From positions 1,431,501 to 1,495,500 of the forward strand of contig JAHQIY010000007.1 in assembly GCA_019054805.1 (NCBI GenBank): a DNA stretch of 64,000 nt, in the 5' to 3' direction. The notes under the pieces are model-generated. The model was not told where the DNA came from, did not search any database, and saw nothing but the letters and a program-made list of their open reading frames with translations. Positions 14,414-26,504 of this stretch are shown piece after piece (positions within the stretch are counted from its first letter, which is position 1; each line of letters starts with the position of its first letter). The stretch is from Brachionus manjavacas (taxonomy: Eukaryota; Rotifera; Eurotatoria; Ploima; Brachionidae). The position numbers and the translations under genes were made by a program.

Positions 14414-17400
14414 ATAATTCAATTTTTTTATCATAAATATCAGCTGATATATCTTAGCTGTCGACTAAAAAAAAAAACTTGATTTATTTTCAAGTAACTA
14501 AATCTTAATTTTTTTAAAAATAACTCTTCTCTTGCTAGTTATAATTTCTTTTATTTTTAAAATGAAAAAAGGTATCGTTTATATATGATATTTAAAAGGT
14601 GTTCAAATTATACAAAGCCCAAGTTCATAAACCCTTTCATTCTATTCTATCGATTTTCGAATTTAAAAGCAATTATAAAAAAATTTAAATTAGTTATTTT
14701 AAAAAGATAAAAATGAATTTTAAATTTATTTTAGAATTTAGTAGGTATAATTAAAAATTCATTAAAGAAACGAACTAATTAGATCAATATTTTTAGATAT
14801 TGGCCAGAGATAATATTTATTATCATAAAATAAATTAAAATTTGTTACATAAAAACAAACATATGTCATTACTCATCCAACTATATAAACAGTTTAGAAA
14901 ATTTAGAATATTTTCCCTTCCTAGATCATCAAAAAATTTCAAATTTATATTATTAAAATTTATTATCATATATTTTTAGATTTTTTTGCATGTAAATAAT
15001 GTTTTAAAAATTCAAAAATAGAATATTGTATCTGAAATAATAATTTAAAAGAAAAATTTTTGGCAAAAATAAAGTCTAATTAATTGATCATACAAAAAAT
15101 TCACTTCAAATACCTAAAACTAATTATGTGATAATAAAACAAGCAATTATGGCCAGAAATATCTTGTTCTGATCTTAAAATATCTGATCTTAAATTTAAT
15201 TTTTCCAAAGACGAAAAAAAAATTCTTTAATTGTGAGTAATTCCTAATTTGAATTTTGAATTTAAAATCCAAGAATTTATAACCTGAAAAAGAGAAGTAT
15301 AAAGCTTAAAACAACAAAAATAAAAAATACAATATCCAAATTTATTTGGAACAAAAGCGTTGCCTAGTAAAAGTTAATACTTGAAAACGGAACATTATTT
15401 AAATAAAAAAATTTAATTTATAAATTAAAAAAAAATTTCTGATCTTTAACAATTCAAGATATTATTTAATATATGTTTTTTTCTTTCAATATGAGCTAAA
15501 AATTTAAAAACAATTATTTTCTGTAATAAATGCAAGAATCACGTTGTTTTATTATTATTTAATGTAAATTTTCTTATGGTAGACGTTTAATCAAATAAAA
15601 TGATAAAATATACAAACAAGTTATAAGTAGAGATAGATAAGCCATAATTTTATTTGGATTGAAAAAAAATTGTTTCTCGAACACGGAGCTAATGGTCTTG
15701 AATTTGCTTTTTCCGACTGAATTTTTACTAAGCAAATTTTCAAAATAAAAAATGATTTGGGTCAAAAATAGTTTCAAATAAAATTCTTTACTGACTTTAA
15801 GTTGATCTGAATATAAGACTAATATTAAAAGTGTTCATTTATAAATATGTATTTCTTTTGGTCCTTATTTAGTGGAAATAATATTTTAAGTAGGCTAAGT
15901 CAGGAATTAAATATTAATTAAAAAAAAAGAAAAAATATAATTTAATAAATTTTATACTAAAAAATAGGACTTTTTATTTGAAAGTTTTGACAAAAAAAAA
16001 TAGAAATTGGTAGGTCCCCTCCAGATTAAAATAACTAATAATAATTGTGCGGGATATTAAAAAATTTTTAAATGAATATCTAGATCGAGTTTTATTATAT
16101 TCATGTTTATAATTAATTTAAATTGAAATATGAAAATTAGATTACACCAATAGCTAATTTAAGTCTTATTCAAATTATAAAACTTTATGTAAGCTAACAA
16201 CATTGCTATTTCGATAATAAGATTATAAAAAATGGATATCATGCTTGTCTGTTAAATAATAAATAAAAATATATATGTCGTAAGTTTCTTAAATAAAAAA
16301 AAAAATTGTGAAAGAAGCGATTTAATGGTTTAAAATAAAATAAATTTAACACAAAAATTATCGAAAGCTTTTTAAAACTAGTTTTTCAAACTTCCAACTT
16401 TGATATAAGACTCATTTATTTTTTAGGCGATTTTTGTTTAGTTTTAAAAAAAAAGCTAAATTTAATACAATAAAATTTAAAACAAACGAAGCAATTTTAA
16501 ATTTTGATACAACAAAAGCTCTAGTAATTTAAAAAACATCCAAAATTTATTTGAATTTTAAATTTCTAATCAAATAAAAATCAAAAATTTACTAAATAAA
16601 TAAATTCTAACTCCGCATTTTAAATGTAATCTTAGCGTTAGTATAAAATTATTTTGTTAATTTTTCATATTTTTTAAACCTGAAAAAATAATATATCACT
16701 AAAGATTTACTTAGTGATTTTAAATTTTTGATGCTTCATTTTAATTTAAAACGCCAAATTAGAAAATAATTATCACAGAGTCGATAATTTGCTTATTCTC
16801 GAATTTTTAAAACTTATCTAAAGGCTAAATGAACTTTTAGATCGCCATTAATATCCAAAAAAAAATATCCATTGAATTATAGAATGATTTACTTAAAAAT
16901 CAAAGGTAATCAAAAAAAAACAAACTAATTTCGAGAATTTAACAATTAAAATATATAAATAAAATTATTAAAATTATTTACTTGAGTGTCTGTCTAGTAA
17001 ACAGAAGACCTTACGCTCGATTTCTGGCAGTGCCTTTCAAATTAAAACAATTTGGAAAAAATCAGATTTGATTTCAAAATAAACCCCTGTTCACCTTGAA
17101 AATTCTCAATTAACATATCCTAAAGGAAATACATAAGAAATTATTGTAATTAAATATATCGTCTATTATTTAGATTTTTCTTTTGAGATCTATAATTTTT
17201 TAAATAAATTGAGTAAAATAAAAAACTATAAATTGATTTTAACTAATTTCATTTCTTATGAATCACCTAGTTGTAGCTATTCCATCAATAAAAATTACAC
17301 TGAATGTAAAACATAATAATTCGAAAATTTCTTAAGAATACTATTGATAAAATTTTAACAATTTTTGACTTAAAAATATTATTGTAAAAAAAAACTATAT

Positions 17401-17740
17401 TCTAAGAAAAATATTTCTTGAATAATTTAATTTAATAATTTAATAAACAAGAAAAGAAAAATTAACAAAATTTTTAATTTAAGAATTTCGCTTAATTGTT
17501 CAATAACTTTTGATTAAAACATTTTGCTAAATACTAAATACTTTTGACATTTTTAAAATTTTTTAATGTTACTTTAATAAATTGTAAATATTTTTAAATT
17601 TTATAAACTAATCATCAAAAATATCTAATTACTAATATTGAAATTTTAAATAATTTAAAAATACCAAAACAATTTTTAACTAACAAATAAACTTTAAAAG
17701 ATAAATTATTCAAAGGTTTTAAATAAAATTTGTCAGATAA
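14414..17740. other. Spacer between the two DES1 copies, no gene seen
   Basis: AT-rich sequence of about 3.3 kb with no motif-bearing frame. The 67-codon minus frame at 15574-15777 has no recognisable features and is probably chance. A short less AT-rich patch at about 16990-17040 shows no coding signal. Confidence 0.5.
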
Positions 17741-19368
17741 AAAATTTAAAGATGGTTTAAATACTGATTTTTAAATAATAAAGAATTCATGAGAGAAAAC
17801 TAAATTTGAAACACAGATTTTTTTTAAACATCTAAATAAAAAAAATCGATTTAAAACCAACGATAAATATTTTAAAAAATATTTTAAAATCAATAAAATA
17901 AACTTTAAAATTTAGAAAAGTTCAATGGAATCGGCTGCAACAGCAATACACAGCCAATTGGCGGTGATGAGCTTAGTCAATCTACATGTAAGGTGTCGCA
18001 GCAAGAACTACTACTACTACTTTATAAAATTAAAATGCTTTGTAAATTTTTTTTTACCTATAATGAAACTAATTATTAACTAAATGAAACGATTGTAAAA
18101 ATAAATTTGTGGTGATTTTTAGAAAATTTTATTTAAAAACAAAAAAACCGACACTATCTGTAACTGGGTTGAAAATCTAATTGAAAACGAAGCTTGAAAA
18201 AATATTTTAATGATAAAATAAAATAAAAAGCATTTTAGTCTGTTTTGGATTCAATCATAGATTGTCTATCTGATGCTTGAGCCCATTCACGAGAATATTT
18301 TGTTTGTCGCTTCACTCTTGCATATGGTCCCATTTCGCTGCAAGTAATAAAATCGTACAAAACCTTAATCCAAGAATGGTGACATGGCAAATTGTCGTAG
18401 AATTCGGGAGCCATTTTTTCACTTCTGGTAGTCTATAGCCTGGAATGTTGGGAAAATCGTGGTGTTCATTATGGTATCCCACATTAAATGTGATTAAATT
18501 GAGTGGTCCATAATAAGAATAAGTTTCAAAGCCTTTAACGAAAACATAGTGCTCTGCAATAAAGTGTCCAGCGACCGGATGTAAACCCAAACCCAACAGA
18601 GTGCCTAGCCAAAGATACACAAGAGATTTGATTCCGAATAAATAGAAAATCACACTATCAAAAGCAATTTGAATGGTCCAGTTGAGAATCTCCAAAAACG
18701 TAATTTTCTTTGGCAAAACAATCACAGGTCTTAGACAGTAAAACAATGGTTGCAAAACAATGAAAACAAATTTTCCAACCAACGTAGAAAATAGGACTCC
18801 TTCGATTTTGGTTGGCAAATCGACATCTATTAGCTCATCACCTTGGTATTTGTGGTGATCGAGGTGGTACTTTCGAAAAGTTATTGAAGCGGGAACGCCA
18901 AGAGGCAAGTTAGCAAAGAAGCCGATCAATCGATTGGCAAAAGGTCTGTGTGCGCCAAATGCCAAGTTGTGAGCAATTTCGTGCAGACCAAGTGACAATG
19001 AATGATTCAATGTTCCGCCCACAACATACGAAAGAAATGCTATTTCTATCCATGACATGTCTCTGACTAAATATGACATGCACAATTGAATAAAAACCAT
19101 GATGACTAATTGCGCTGCGATTCTAGGGTCGTGTCCCATCAGCTTTTTAATTTGGGGATATTTGGCTAAAAGCTATCATTAACACTTTTAAATTTTTTTT
19201 TAATTTTGAATAAATACCTAGAATTTGTTTTCTTCTTGAAGCATGTGGTTCATCTGTCGCTTCCCAGTAAAAGTCATTTTTGTTAGATTTGAATAAATCG
19301 ACAAATTCGCTTATCATTGTCATTTATCTAAAATTGACAATATTTAATATGATTTTCAATTTTATTAA
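17741..19368 (+). repeat. Segmental duplication, unit 2 (contains broken DES1)
   Basis: Direct repeat of 12767-14413. The encoded peptide is identical to unit 1 up to the frameshift, so the duplication is recent or the two units are alleles or an assembly duplication. The ACT microsatellite is shorter here than in unit 1. Confidence 0.93.
18235..19323 (-). pseudogene. DES1 second copy, frameshifted near the C-terminus
   Basis: It has the same two-exon structure as the intact copy: complement(join(18235..19165,19218..19323)), 52-bp intron, same start. Exon 2 is one base shorter because a run of seven T (plus strand) is six here, near 18413-18418. The frame shifts after LPEVKK and reads out into about 33 unrelated residues, stopping at 18312, instead of the normal end at 18235. 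All three His boxes lie before the break, so a protein with an altered tail could in principle be made. About 60 native C-terminal residues are lost. The break is in a homopolymer, so a sequencing error is a real alternative. Confidence 0.85.
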
Positions 19369-21134
19369 TAATATATTTTTAATCTATACCAAATTAATTT
19401 TATATTTTTTAAAATGATCCTATTAGAGCTTTGGTTTATATTTTCTTTTTCCTTTATGGTTGACTGAAATTTTTTATATAACAATATTTACTATTAGGTT
19501 CAATACATCACTCCATTATTTTATTATACTTTTATTTTTTAATAACACATTTGATCTTTAATAATATAATATAATAAAAATATTTAATCTAGTGATTTCC
19601 TAAATTATTTTTTTAAATCTTTTTAAAATATTTTTTACAGTCTTTTTTTTTATAAATTTATACCAAAAATTACCTTTTAAAAATTTTTCGTTAGAACTAT
19701 GAAATTAAAAAAAAAAATTTTTAGCAATTTATTGTCTTAAAAATCATACGACTCTTATTAATTTAAAGAATTTTGAGTGTACGCAATCAAGTTTTATGTT
19801 TTAATGTTTGTTTTTAAATATTACTTCAGAATTAATGAATCTGAAGGCTTCAAGCGTTATTGATGATTGCAATTTTTTACATCAATTTAAAAAAAATTTT
19901 AATTTAAATATCATTTTTCTATCTCTTTGAACTTATGTTCTGTTCTTTTTGACGCTTTTTTAAGGACTTTCTTGCTTGAAAATGTCGATACTTAAAAATA
20001 ATAATTAAATGTCTTTAAAACTTAAATAAATTTTGACTAAAGTAATGCTTAATTTTTAAGTATATAAAAAAAATCACCTCAATTCTCAATCTTTTCGACA
20101 TTCAAAGTTTTCAAAAATTTTTAATGAAATTATTGATTCTTAAATTTTCATTTGTTTTTTGTTTTAGGATTTCTTTGTCCCTCAATAATCTTTTATTAGT
20201 TTTTGAATATCTTAGTTTTATATACCTGAAAAATAGAATTTTTAAGCAATATAAAAGTAAACTTATCACTCAATTTTCAATTTTTATCTTTTATCTCAAA
20301 AATTTTTAGAGGAGGTATCAAAAAATGTTAGATAGTGTCAATTAATTTATTCATTAATTTTTATTTAAAAAAAAGATAAATTTAATTTTTAATTTTTTTT
20401 TCTCTAATAGCTGTTGTTAAAAAATTATCATTTATTAAAAATAAGTAATAATTTAAATTTTGTTAGGAAGTTTTAGTTTTTTATTTCAATTAAAAAATTA
20501 TCACAAGAATCTAAGGCAGTTTTTTAAGATATCATTTAAGTTAAACGGGAGAAAAAAGAATTAAAAAATATCAGCAGAATTTTTTTTTAAATAAGTAGGA
20601 GTAAAAATTTTAACCTAATTATAATTCTTCTAGAGTCATTTAAAAAAAATTTTTTAAATTTTAAAAAGCATAATTTCAATTATTGTAACTAATGGTCTCA
20701 TTTTTTCTCTATCAAATATAAAATTTGGGGCAGATTTCTTAAAAATAAATAAAAGTCTTACAATGCCGACAAACTATACCGAAATGAGGTTATTTAAATT
20801 TTTTAAGTGAATCATGCTAAATCATTTTTGAGCTCAAAAAAAAATGATTGAAAAATTTTAAGTTCAAAAATGATCAAGAATGTTATTTTAGATAGATATT
20901 TCTATTTAGCAGAAAATATTTAAATATTGATAATTAAAATTAAATATTGATCTGTATAAATTAAATCTTTTAATTTAAACGCATAAAGCATAATTAAAAA
21001 TATTTTTTACTTTATGTCTAAACAATTAAAAATTTACCTGGTCGAAATAACTCACATCCGACGGACGCGGCTTTTTCAGCTTTACTATTTTATTTTTACA
21101 ATCGGCTCACCAATTTTGAAAAGGTAATTTATAG
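19369..21134. other. AT-rich region without recognisable genes
   Basis: Only low-complexity frames are visible (for example 20124-20309, rich in Phe, Leu and Lys, with no motif). Nothing specific is supported. Confidence 0.5.
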
Positions 21135-22545
21135 CACCATCACGTGATCTACTAAAAAGCTAAAACTTGTGTGTTGGCATTTTCGCTAGCCATTTCAAAC
21201 TAAGTTAAACTGTAGATTTTTTAAAAATAGAAAAATTAAGCTTAACCAGAAAGCAAACTGGCAATTATTCAGCGAGATTTTAAATGCTCATATGAAAGGT
21301 TGAAAGTTCACTCACAATATGTGAACTAAATGATAAAAAATCATTTCTGCTTCACATAAAAGCATTCCTTACCTATCTCACAAAATCTAACATTGAAAAC
21401 CTGATAAAAAAACGTAGGAAAAATAGAAAAAACTTGAAAAGAACTCGCTGTCAAAAATTCAAGCAAAAATTCAATCAACTGGGGTTGTGAAGTTCATCGA
21501 GAAAGTAGAGTTCCGAAAGCATAGAGAACTGCGAACAATATTTTGATTAAATAATGCCTCTACTTGATATTCTTTCTAGACTCTAGGACATTAAAGGTAA
21601 AAGTTAATGGCAACTTGAGCGAAGAATACCAAACTATTGCAGGTGTCCTTCAAGACTCAGTGATTAGTCCTCTTTTATTTATTTTATATATTAATGACAT
21701 GCCCAAAAGAAACAACAGAAATAATGAATGGCTTATTAAGTGGAAAATTAAGATATCAGTTGAAAAGTCGTATTCATTAGTCTTTTCTAAAATAAAAAAG
21801 TGAGTGAAAATCTTGCCCTATCTTAAATTAAAAATTTAGGGAAACAGATTAGTGAGCCAAAAAGAAATCAAGTTTCTTGGTATTAAATTTGATTAAAGTT
21901 AAATATTTATACACTGGTAGACAAAATCAAAGAACGCTGAAATTCAAGACTAAATTTTAATTAGATACTGTCAAACAAAAATGAGGTCTTAATCAAAATA
22001 CATTAGGAAATTAATATAAATCTTTATTCGATTAAATTTTAGATTACTTGATTGAATTCATTTTCAGAAAAAAAAACTAGAAAAGTACAAGCAATTCAGA
22101 ATACAGCAGTCAGATCAATCCTTAAGTTAAAATATGAATCTTCCTCCAACATTGTGCATCACCAGGCTCTTAATTAACTTAAAATACTAATAGTCTCGAA
22201 TCGACTTTTTGATTTGAGTGAGAGATATGTTGGGACAGTAATGAGTCATTCTATTCCATTGACTGTCAGACTGGTGGAGGAATACAAAGAAGGCTTCGTA
22301 TCAAGATAAATCGAATATCCAACTCCATTGTTTAATTGATATCTTTTTATTTCCTCTTTTTTTCATGAAGCTTCAACTATATAAACATATGTCAGATGTA
22401 TTTCTTTATTTGTCTTTTTAAATTTCTTTTCATTTTATTTTAGCTTATTTTACTTTAATTTGATTTTTTATTTTTATTAATTTTTTTTATAATTCATTCT
22501 GAATTAGCTCTAGCTCGGTACAGAAAACAAGTAAATAAATAAAAT
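21135..22545 (+). mobile_element. Internally deleted non-LTR retrotransposon (same family as 42364-46682)
   Basis: Blocks match the larger element in the same order, with the intervening parts missing. The 5' block CATCACGTG...TGTGTTGGCA corresponds to about 42411-42450. AAGCAAACTGGCAATTATTC corresponds to about 44412. The block around TAGAGTTCCGAAAGC corresponds to about 45160. GACTCTAGGACATT onward is the reverse transcriptase part, matching 45555-46455. The 3' end AGCTCGGTACAGAAAACAA is followed by an AAAT-rich tail near 22545. Nearly all of ORF1 and the endonuclease are gone. The RT frame contains stops and indels; the longest surviving frame is 21564-21803. It is a dead copy, older than the one at 42-46 kb. 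Confidence 0.85.
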
Positions 22546-22777
22546 ATCAATTTGTAGCAAATTTTACTTCGCTGCTTGTGAGTCTAATAAGATTTTAGAT
22601 GGGTTAATAATAACCCATTACAAATAAATATTGTTTTCATTTTCAATGTAATACTTAATTCCTGGAAAATGTTTTGTTATTTACATCATTGAAGGTGACC
22701 TGAATGCTAAAATAAAATTAATTTTTATTCTTTGGTGGCCTTACATTCTTCGATTTTAAATTATCGAATTGACACAA

Positions 22778-23041
22778 TCAATAGAAATTTGCATATAAAA
22801 CCTGAAACTTAAACAGATAAATTATAAGGTTGAGAGTGTCCATCTGGTCTATGAATTCTCTACTTCGTTTAAATCCTGATTGTTCTTCTCTATTTATAGC
22901 ATCCAAAGAGTTCCTGATTCTTTCCAGAATTATGCTGCAGAGAACCATGCTTGCTATTTGTATCAGTGTTATTGCTAGCTTAGTGGTACATCGGATCATC
23001 AAATCGATTCTGACCTCTAAAAATAGGAACAACAATATCAA
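22778..23041 (-). mobile_element. Reverse transcriptase fragment of a second LINE type
   Basis: The minus frame contains SIILERIRNSLDAINREEQS followed by GFKRSREFIDQMDTLNLII. This matches the RT pattern (L-ER-R---D---REEQ-GFR-GRS--DQI-TL-) typical of RTE-like LINEs. It is not the same family as the element at 42-46 kb, whose equivalent reads LIQEQSGFRKHRRTADNLFF. Only the fingers region survives. A plus-strand frame over the same bases (22830-23099) is its shadow. Confidence 0.7.
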
Positions 23042-23229
23042 AATTTTTCATTTTACCTCAAAAATAGAAGAATACTATCAAACCAACTCCCCAAAATAAT
23101 TAATGAAAATAATAGATCTTGTCTTAATGCTTCCATTTTGATCAAATACCTTACCAGAAATGCAAAAAAAATAATCCAAATAGACACAGAGCCAAAGTTA
23201 TTAATACTGACAGTTAAAGTATTAGCTTA

Positions 23230-23919
23230 AACAAGTCAAACGCAACATCACTTACTATTAAATTAGATGAGCTTCAATGTAGAATTAGTCAATCAATACC
23301 ACAGGTAATGTTTTTTACTGAAACGTGGTATAATGATACTAAGACTCATCAATTAGATGGATATTAACTGTTTTTTACTAAAATAAGTCAAGCGATTCAT
23401 GGTGAAGTTTGCATTTACGTGTGTACTGAGTGTGAAAACCCTAAACCTAACCCAGTCTAAAGTTTTTGAGACTTAATTTTTAAAACGAATCTTTGAAGAA
23501 AGTTTGGTGAATGTTGAAGCATTGAGTGGAATCGATTCTTCTTGACAACATTTATAGGCCCCTTAAAAACGACTAAAAATTAAGCGATTTTTGAATCAAT
23601 CATTAAAGCAAGGAATTTACTCGATAATAAGAAAGTGAGTCGGAATAGTTTATTCCTTGATCCACCCGAGTTGAGTATGCTAGAAGTTCTAAAGAACTCT
23701 TTTCTTGTAAAAAATGTGTTTTTTCCTACATTAGTCAAATCTGATGGAACTATGGATAACACGCTTGACTATGATTTCACTGAGTCACATGACAGGGTAT
23801 CACACATAGAGTGCAGAGCGCCTTTAAGTATTGTTAAAAAAGGTCATGTTGTACTAGAGTGGGACTACAGAATTTCGAATTTATTTTTTCAACTTAACCC
23901 TTTTGTGATCATATTGTGA
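23230..23919 (+). mobile_element. Decayed LINE endonuclease (CR1/L2-like)
   Basis: Plus-strand pieces read VMFFTETWYNDTKTHQLDGY and GEVCIYV, which match the APE-type endonuclease pattern (TETW--------LDGY----RD--GGGVCIYV). Further on, 23635-23919 reads LVKSDGTMDNTLDYDFTE and VVLEWDY, resembling the endonuclease C-terminal end (TR----LDLIFT ... DH-VLEW-Y). Stops and frame changes break it. It lies head-on to the minus-strand RT fragment just upstream, so it comes from a separate insertion. Confidence 0.65.
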
Positions 23920-23998
23920 TTGTGATCCTTTCGTACTTCTCTAAAACTATCTCTATGAGTTGTTGGGATATAATTTTCTTTGTCTTTTACCAATGTTG

Positions 23999-24200
23999 TT
24001 ATTTTCTGTTAGGAGCCACATATCGCATTAGTAATCTTGTGTAGCTAATGTAGGTTCCCTTTTGAGCTTGCTTCTTCAGCTCCGCCACACAGTGGTTTAT
24101 ATAGTTTCTCTCTACGACTTGCTCCTTTTTTCTCAAGCCTGTTCCTTATCTTGAGACCATACTTTCTGTCCCTTTTATAACATAATACTTTTAATTTTCG
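23999..24200 (-). pseudogene. Decayed coding stretch of unknown type
   Basis: On the minus strand one frame reads MLYKRDRKYGLKIRNRLEKK. After a +1 slip at an A-run it continues EQVVERNYINHCVAELKKQA and then GTYISYTRLLMRYVAPNRK and a stop. The composition is protein-like, unlike the flanks. I do not recognise the family; given the LINE fragments on both sides it may be part of a retroelement. Confidence 0.35.
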
Positions 24201-24446
24201 CGAATTCGATTCGATTTTGCTTGAAGCATTTTATTTCCCCTCTTTCAGATATTTTACAAATCCCAGTTCCTCTTTTGCTGTTTTGCAATAGGCTTCCAGG
24301 ATTTATTACCATTTTTCGGTATATCCGACTCCTATCGGTGTTTAGGTTTTTAGATAAGCTTCGTCCTGTATTCTGCTTTGCGTTTGGAATCAGCTAGGCC
24401 TCTAACGTCATGCTTTTGCTGCATTACTCTGATAGATAATTTTTTT

Positions 24447-24560
24447 TTTAATGATGATGATTCAGGACGGATAGATTTTATCTCCCCTAGGTTAAAACAT
24501 AAAATTATCGAAAAAAAAGCTTCACCTGAAGAATCAGATGACGAAAGAAATTTAAGTTAA
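24447..24560 (+). pseudogene. Short acidic coding-like tail, unassigned
   Basis: The end of an open frame reads DDDSGRIDFISPRLKHK, then EKKASPEESDDERNLS and a stop. Charged low-complexity tails of this kind resemble real C-termini, but no upstream exon or domain could be linked. It could be an orphan exon or chance. Confidence 0.25.
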
Positions 24561-24732
24561 TGTTAATTCTATATTTTTTGAAAAGTTACTCAAAAGATTC
24601 AAATATCAATTTAAAATTCTTCAAAATTTCATTTAAAGTAAATTGTTCGATTTAAATTTGATTTCAATTTAGATTAGACAAACGATAAAAATAGCTTAGA
24701 AACTGAAATAGCTTCCTCACAAAAAAAAAAAA

Positions 24733-24765
24733 AATAATAATAATAATAAATAATAATAATAATAA
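24733..24765 (+). repeat. AAT microsatellite
   Basis: An imperfect AAT run, preceded by a poly-A stretch and followed by a less AT-rich 65-bp patch (about 24766-24833). A poly-A/AAT-flanked patch like this could mark the end of a short retroelement; no second copy was seen in the window. Confidence 0.8.
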
Positions 24766-24833
24766 GCTTTAGCAGACTAACTGCGGACCAAGACGACAAG
24801 TAGCCTCGCTATGGTAGCTGTGTGGTTATTACA

Positions 24834-25460
24834 TAAAACTAACATACTTACATAAAATACTTTTAAAGATTAGAAATTTAACACTAAAAAATTTATTTAA
24901 ACAATAATGACAAATAATTGTTTTAAATTTAAATATTTTATTTTTTTTTCGTATTTTTACCTTTTTTTACTGGAGAAAAAATTTGAATTAACGATAAATT
25001 AAGGAAATTTACGTAAAATTTTTTTACAGAAAAAAACCTTTGTTTTTCTACCAAAATTTAAAAAATTCCAAATTTTTTGAAAATACAAAAAAAAAACGAT
25101 TACCAAAAATATTGTGTCTAGTCAATATTATACGATGCTTAAGATTTATGTTTATTATTTTGACATTAAAAACAATGAAAATTTTCAATTTTTTGTCAAT
25201 TTTGTTAATAAAAAAATTGAGTGTGAATTGATACTCAAAAAAAATGCATGGAATTTCTTCTAAAAAGTTCTTAGTCAAAATCAAAAATAGTTTCACCAAG
25301 TAAATTTTGATCATTAGCTCCATAAATTTATTTAAAAATTTAAAGTCTGGATTATTTAGATATTTTGATTTTTAATTAAAAAAAATTTGAAAAACCAGAA
25401 TTTGATCTAAACTAAAAATATTAAACCTTTTATTTGAACAAATAAATACATTTAAAAAAA
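24834..25460. other. AT-rich spacer, downstream of sHSP
   Basis: No protein-like frame. The two overlapping frames at 25040-25323 on opposite strands are Phe/Lys/Ile-rich and look like chance. Confidence 0.5.
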
Positions 25461-26273
25461 CTAACAATTTTTTATTCTTTTATTAGATTCATCAAATCCA
25501 ATGGGAATACTCCTTTTATCTGCTGAATGTGCTTTTTTAATAGGCGCAGCTATAGATAATTCATCTTTTTCTAAAATGCACTTTAGATGGTCGAAATCCG
25601 TATTTTCAGGAAGCTTGCATCGTTTATATATATGGAATTTTGAATATTCATCTTTCGATTGTTTAATCTGTTCTCCTCTTACAATCAAGTCATGATCCTT
25701 ACAAGTTACTTTGATGTTAGATGGTTCAATACCTTGAGGCAACACAACATTCAACTGAACAGTTTTGTTCCCTTTATTGTCTTCGATGACCTTGGGCACC
25801 ATTTCATGTTTACCTTTAGCAGCTTTTTTATGCTCAGTTCTCAAAGGCACTTCTATTACCAAATTGCCTGCTGATGTTACAAAACTTGCTAATTTGTCAG
25901 TTTCTGCATTATCCGGTAAATCATAAGTCCGTCGGAATTCTTTGTGAATAAAATCACCATCGCCTAAATCAATTCTTCCATCTCCACCAGTTACTACAAG
26001 TTTTTTCTCCTTGATTACTGTTTCAATTGTTTTCGGATCAAATCCAAGAGTATCCATGCTAAACCTAAATTTATGTGGCACTCTAGGTGGCTCTGTGATA
26101 TCCATTAGAAATTTTGGCCGATCGATCCAATGTAAATTTTTGGCAATTGATCGATCGAGCTCATCGTATGGGTCAAACATGTCAAGCATTATTGGGTCAG
26201 TTCTTTGGCCCTCCTCGGGCCAGTGTGTCTCAAACATTGAACGTGGAAAATTTTGAGTTTTCAACAAAGACAT
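25461..26273 (-). CDS. Small heat-shock protein with two alpha-crystallin domains
   Basis: A single-exon CDS of 270 aa starting MSLLKTQNFPRSMFETHWPEE. The N-terminal region is followed by one alpha-crystallin domain at about 67-145 (FRFSMDTLGFDPKTIE, KLVVTGGDGRIDL, then GNLVIEVPL in place of the usual GVL-I-AP) and a second at about 171-246 (VQLNVVLPQGIEPSNIKV, LIVRGE, KDELSIAAPI). Proteins of this family are ATP-independent chaperones that hold unfolding proteins. Two tandem domains are known from flatworm p40-type proteins and other invertebrates; single-domain forms are the rule elsewhere. The start is the only in-frame ATG before the promoter elements at 26325-26371. Lack of introns fits a stress gene. 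The C-terminal tail lacks a clear I-x-I motif. Confidence 0.93.
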   Translation of the reverse strand: MSLLKTQNFPRSMFETHWPEEGQRTDPIMLDMFDPYDELDRSIAKNLHWIDRPKFLMDITEPPRVPHKFRFSMDTLGFDPKTIETVIKEKKLVVTGGDGRIDLGDGDFIHKEFRRTYDLPDNAETDKLASFVTSAGNLVIEVPLRTEHKKAAKGKHEMVPKVIEDNKGNKTVQLNVVLPQGIEPSNIKVTCKDHDLIVRGEQIKQSKDEYSKFHIYKRCKLPENTDFDHLKCILEKDELSIAAPIKKAHSADKRSIPIGFDESNKRIKNC

Positions 26274-26324
26274 TTTTTGTTTTTTTTTTTTTTGCTTAAT
26301 TTTTTACAATCGATTCTAGATTTT

Positions 26325-26332
26325 TATTTATA
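26325..26332 (-). promoter_or_regulatory. TATA box of the sHSP gene
   Basis: Minus strand TATAAATA, about 52 bp upstream of the start codon. Position and orientation fit the small heat-shock gene. Confidence 0.7.
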
Positions 26333-26356
26333 GCTAAATTTGAGGGCTGGTTTTTT

Positions 26357-26371
26357 AGAAATATCTAGAAA
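26357..26371 (-). promoter_or_regulatory. Heat-shock element upstream of the sHSP TATA box
   Basis: Three contiguous 5-bp units on the minus strand read tTTCt-aGATa-tTTCt, against the consensus nTTCn-nGAAn-nTTCn: one mismatch in the middle unit. It lies about 25 bp upstream of the TATA box, where heat-shock factor trimers bind in animal heat-shock promoters. Regulation by heat is inferred. Confidence 0.65.
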
Positions 26372-26504
26372 GCCATTTTAAGATCTAAAACTTTTTAAGT
26401 ATTTTTAAACTCGGCCTAGCCTAGAAACGTGTTTTGGCTTAATTAGGATTATTTTTTATTGTAGGAAAATACAAAATATTGAGGATTATAAATTAAGGTG
26501 ATAT

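Noticed and set aside
24733..24765. Direct short repeats, considered as a CRISPR-like array
   Set aside because: Simple AAT microsatellite in a eukaryotic genome; no spacers or repeat units of suitable size.
25501..26299. Plus-strand frames over the sHSP gene
   Set aside because: Shadows of the minus-strand gene, without motifs.
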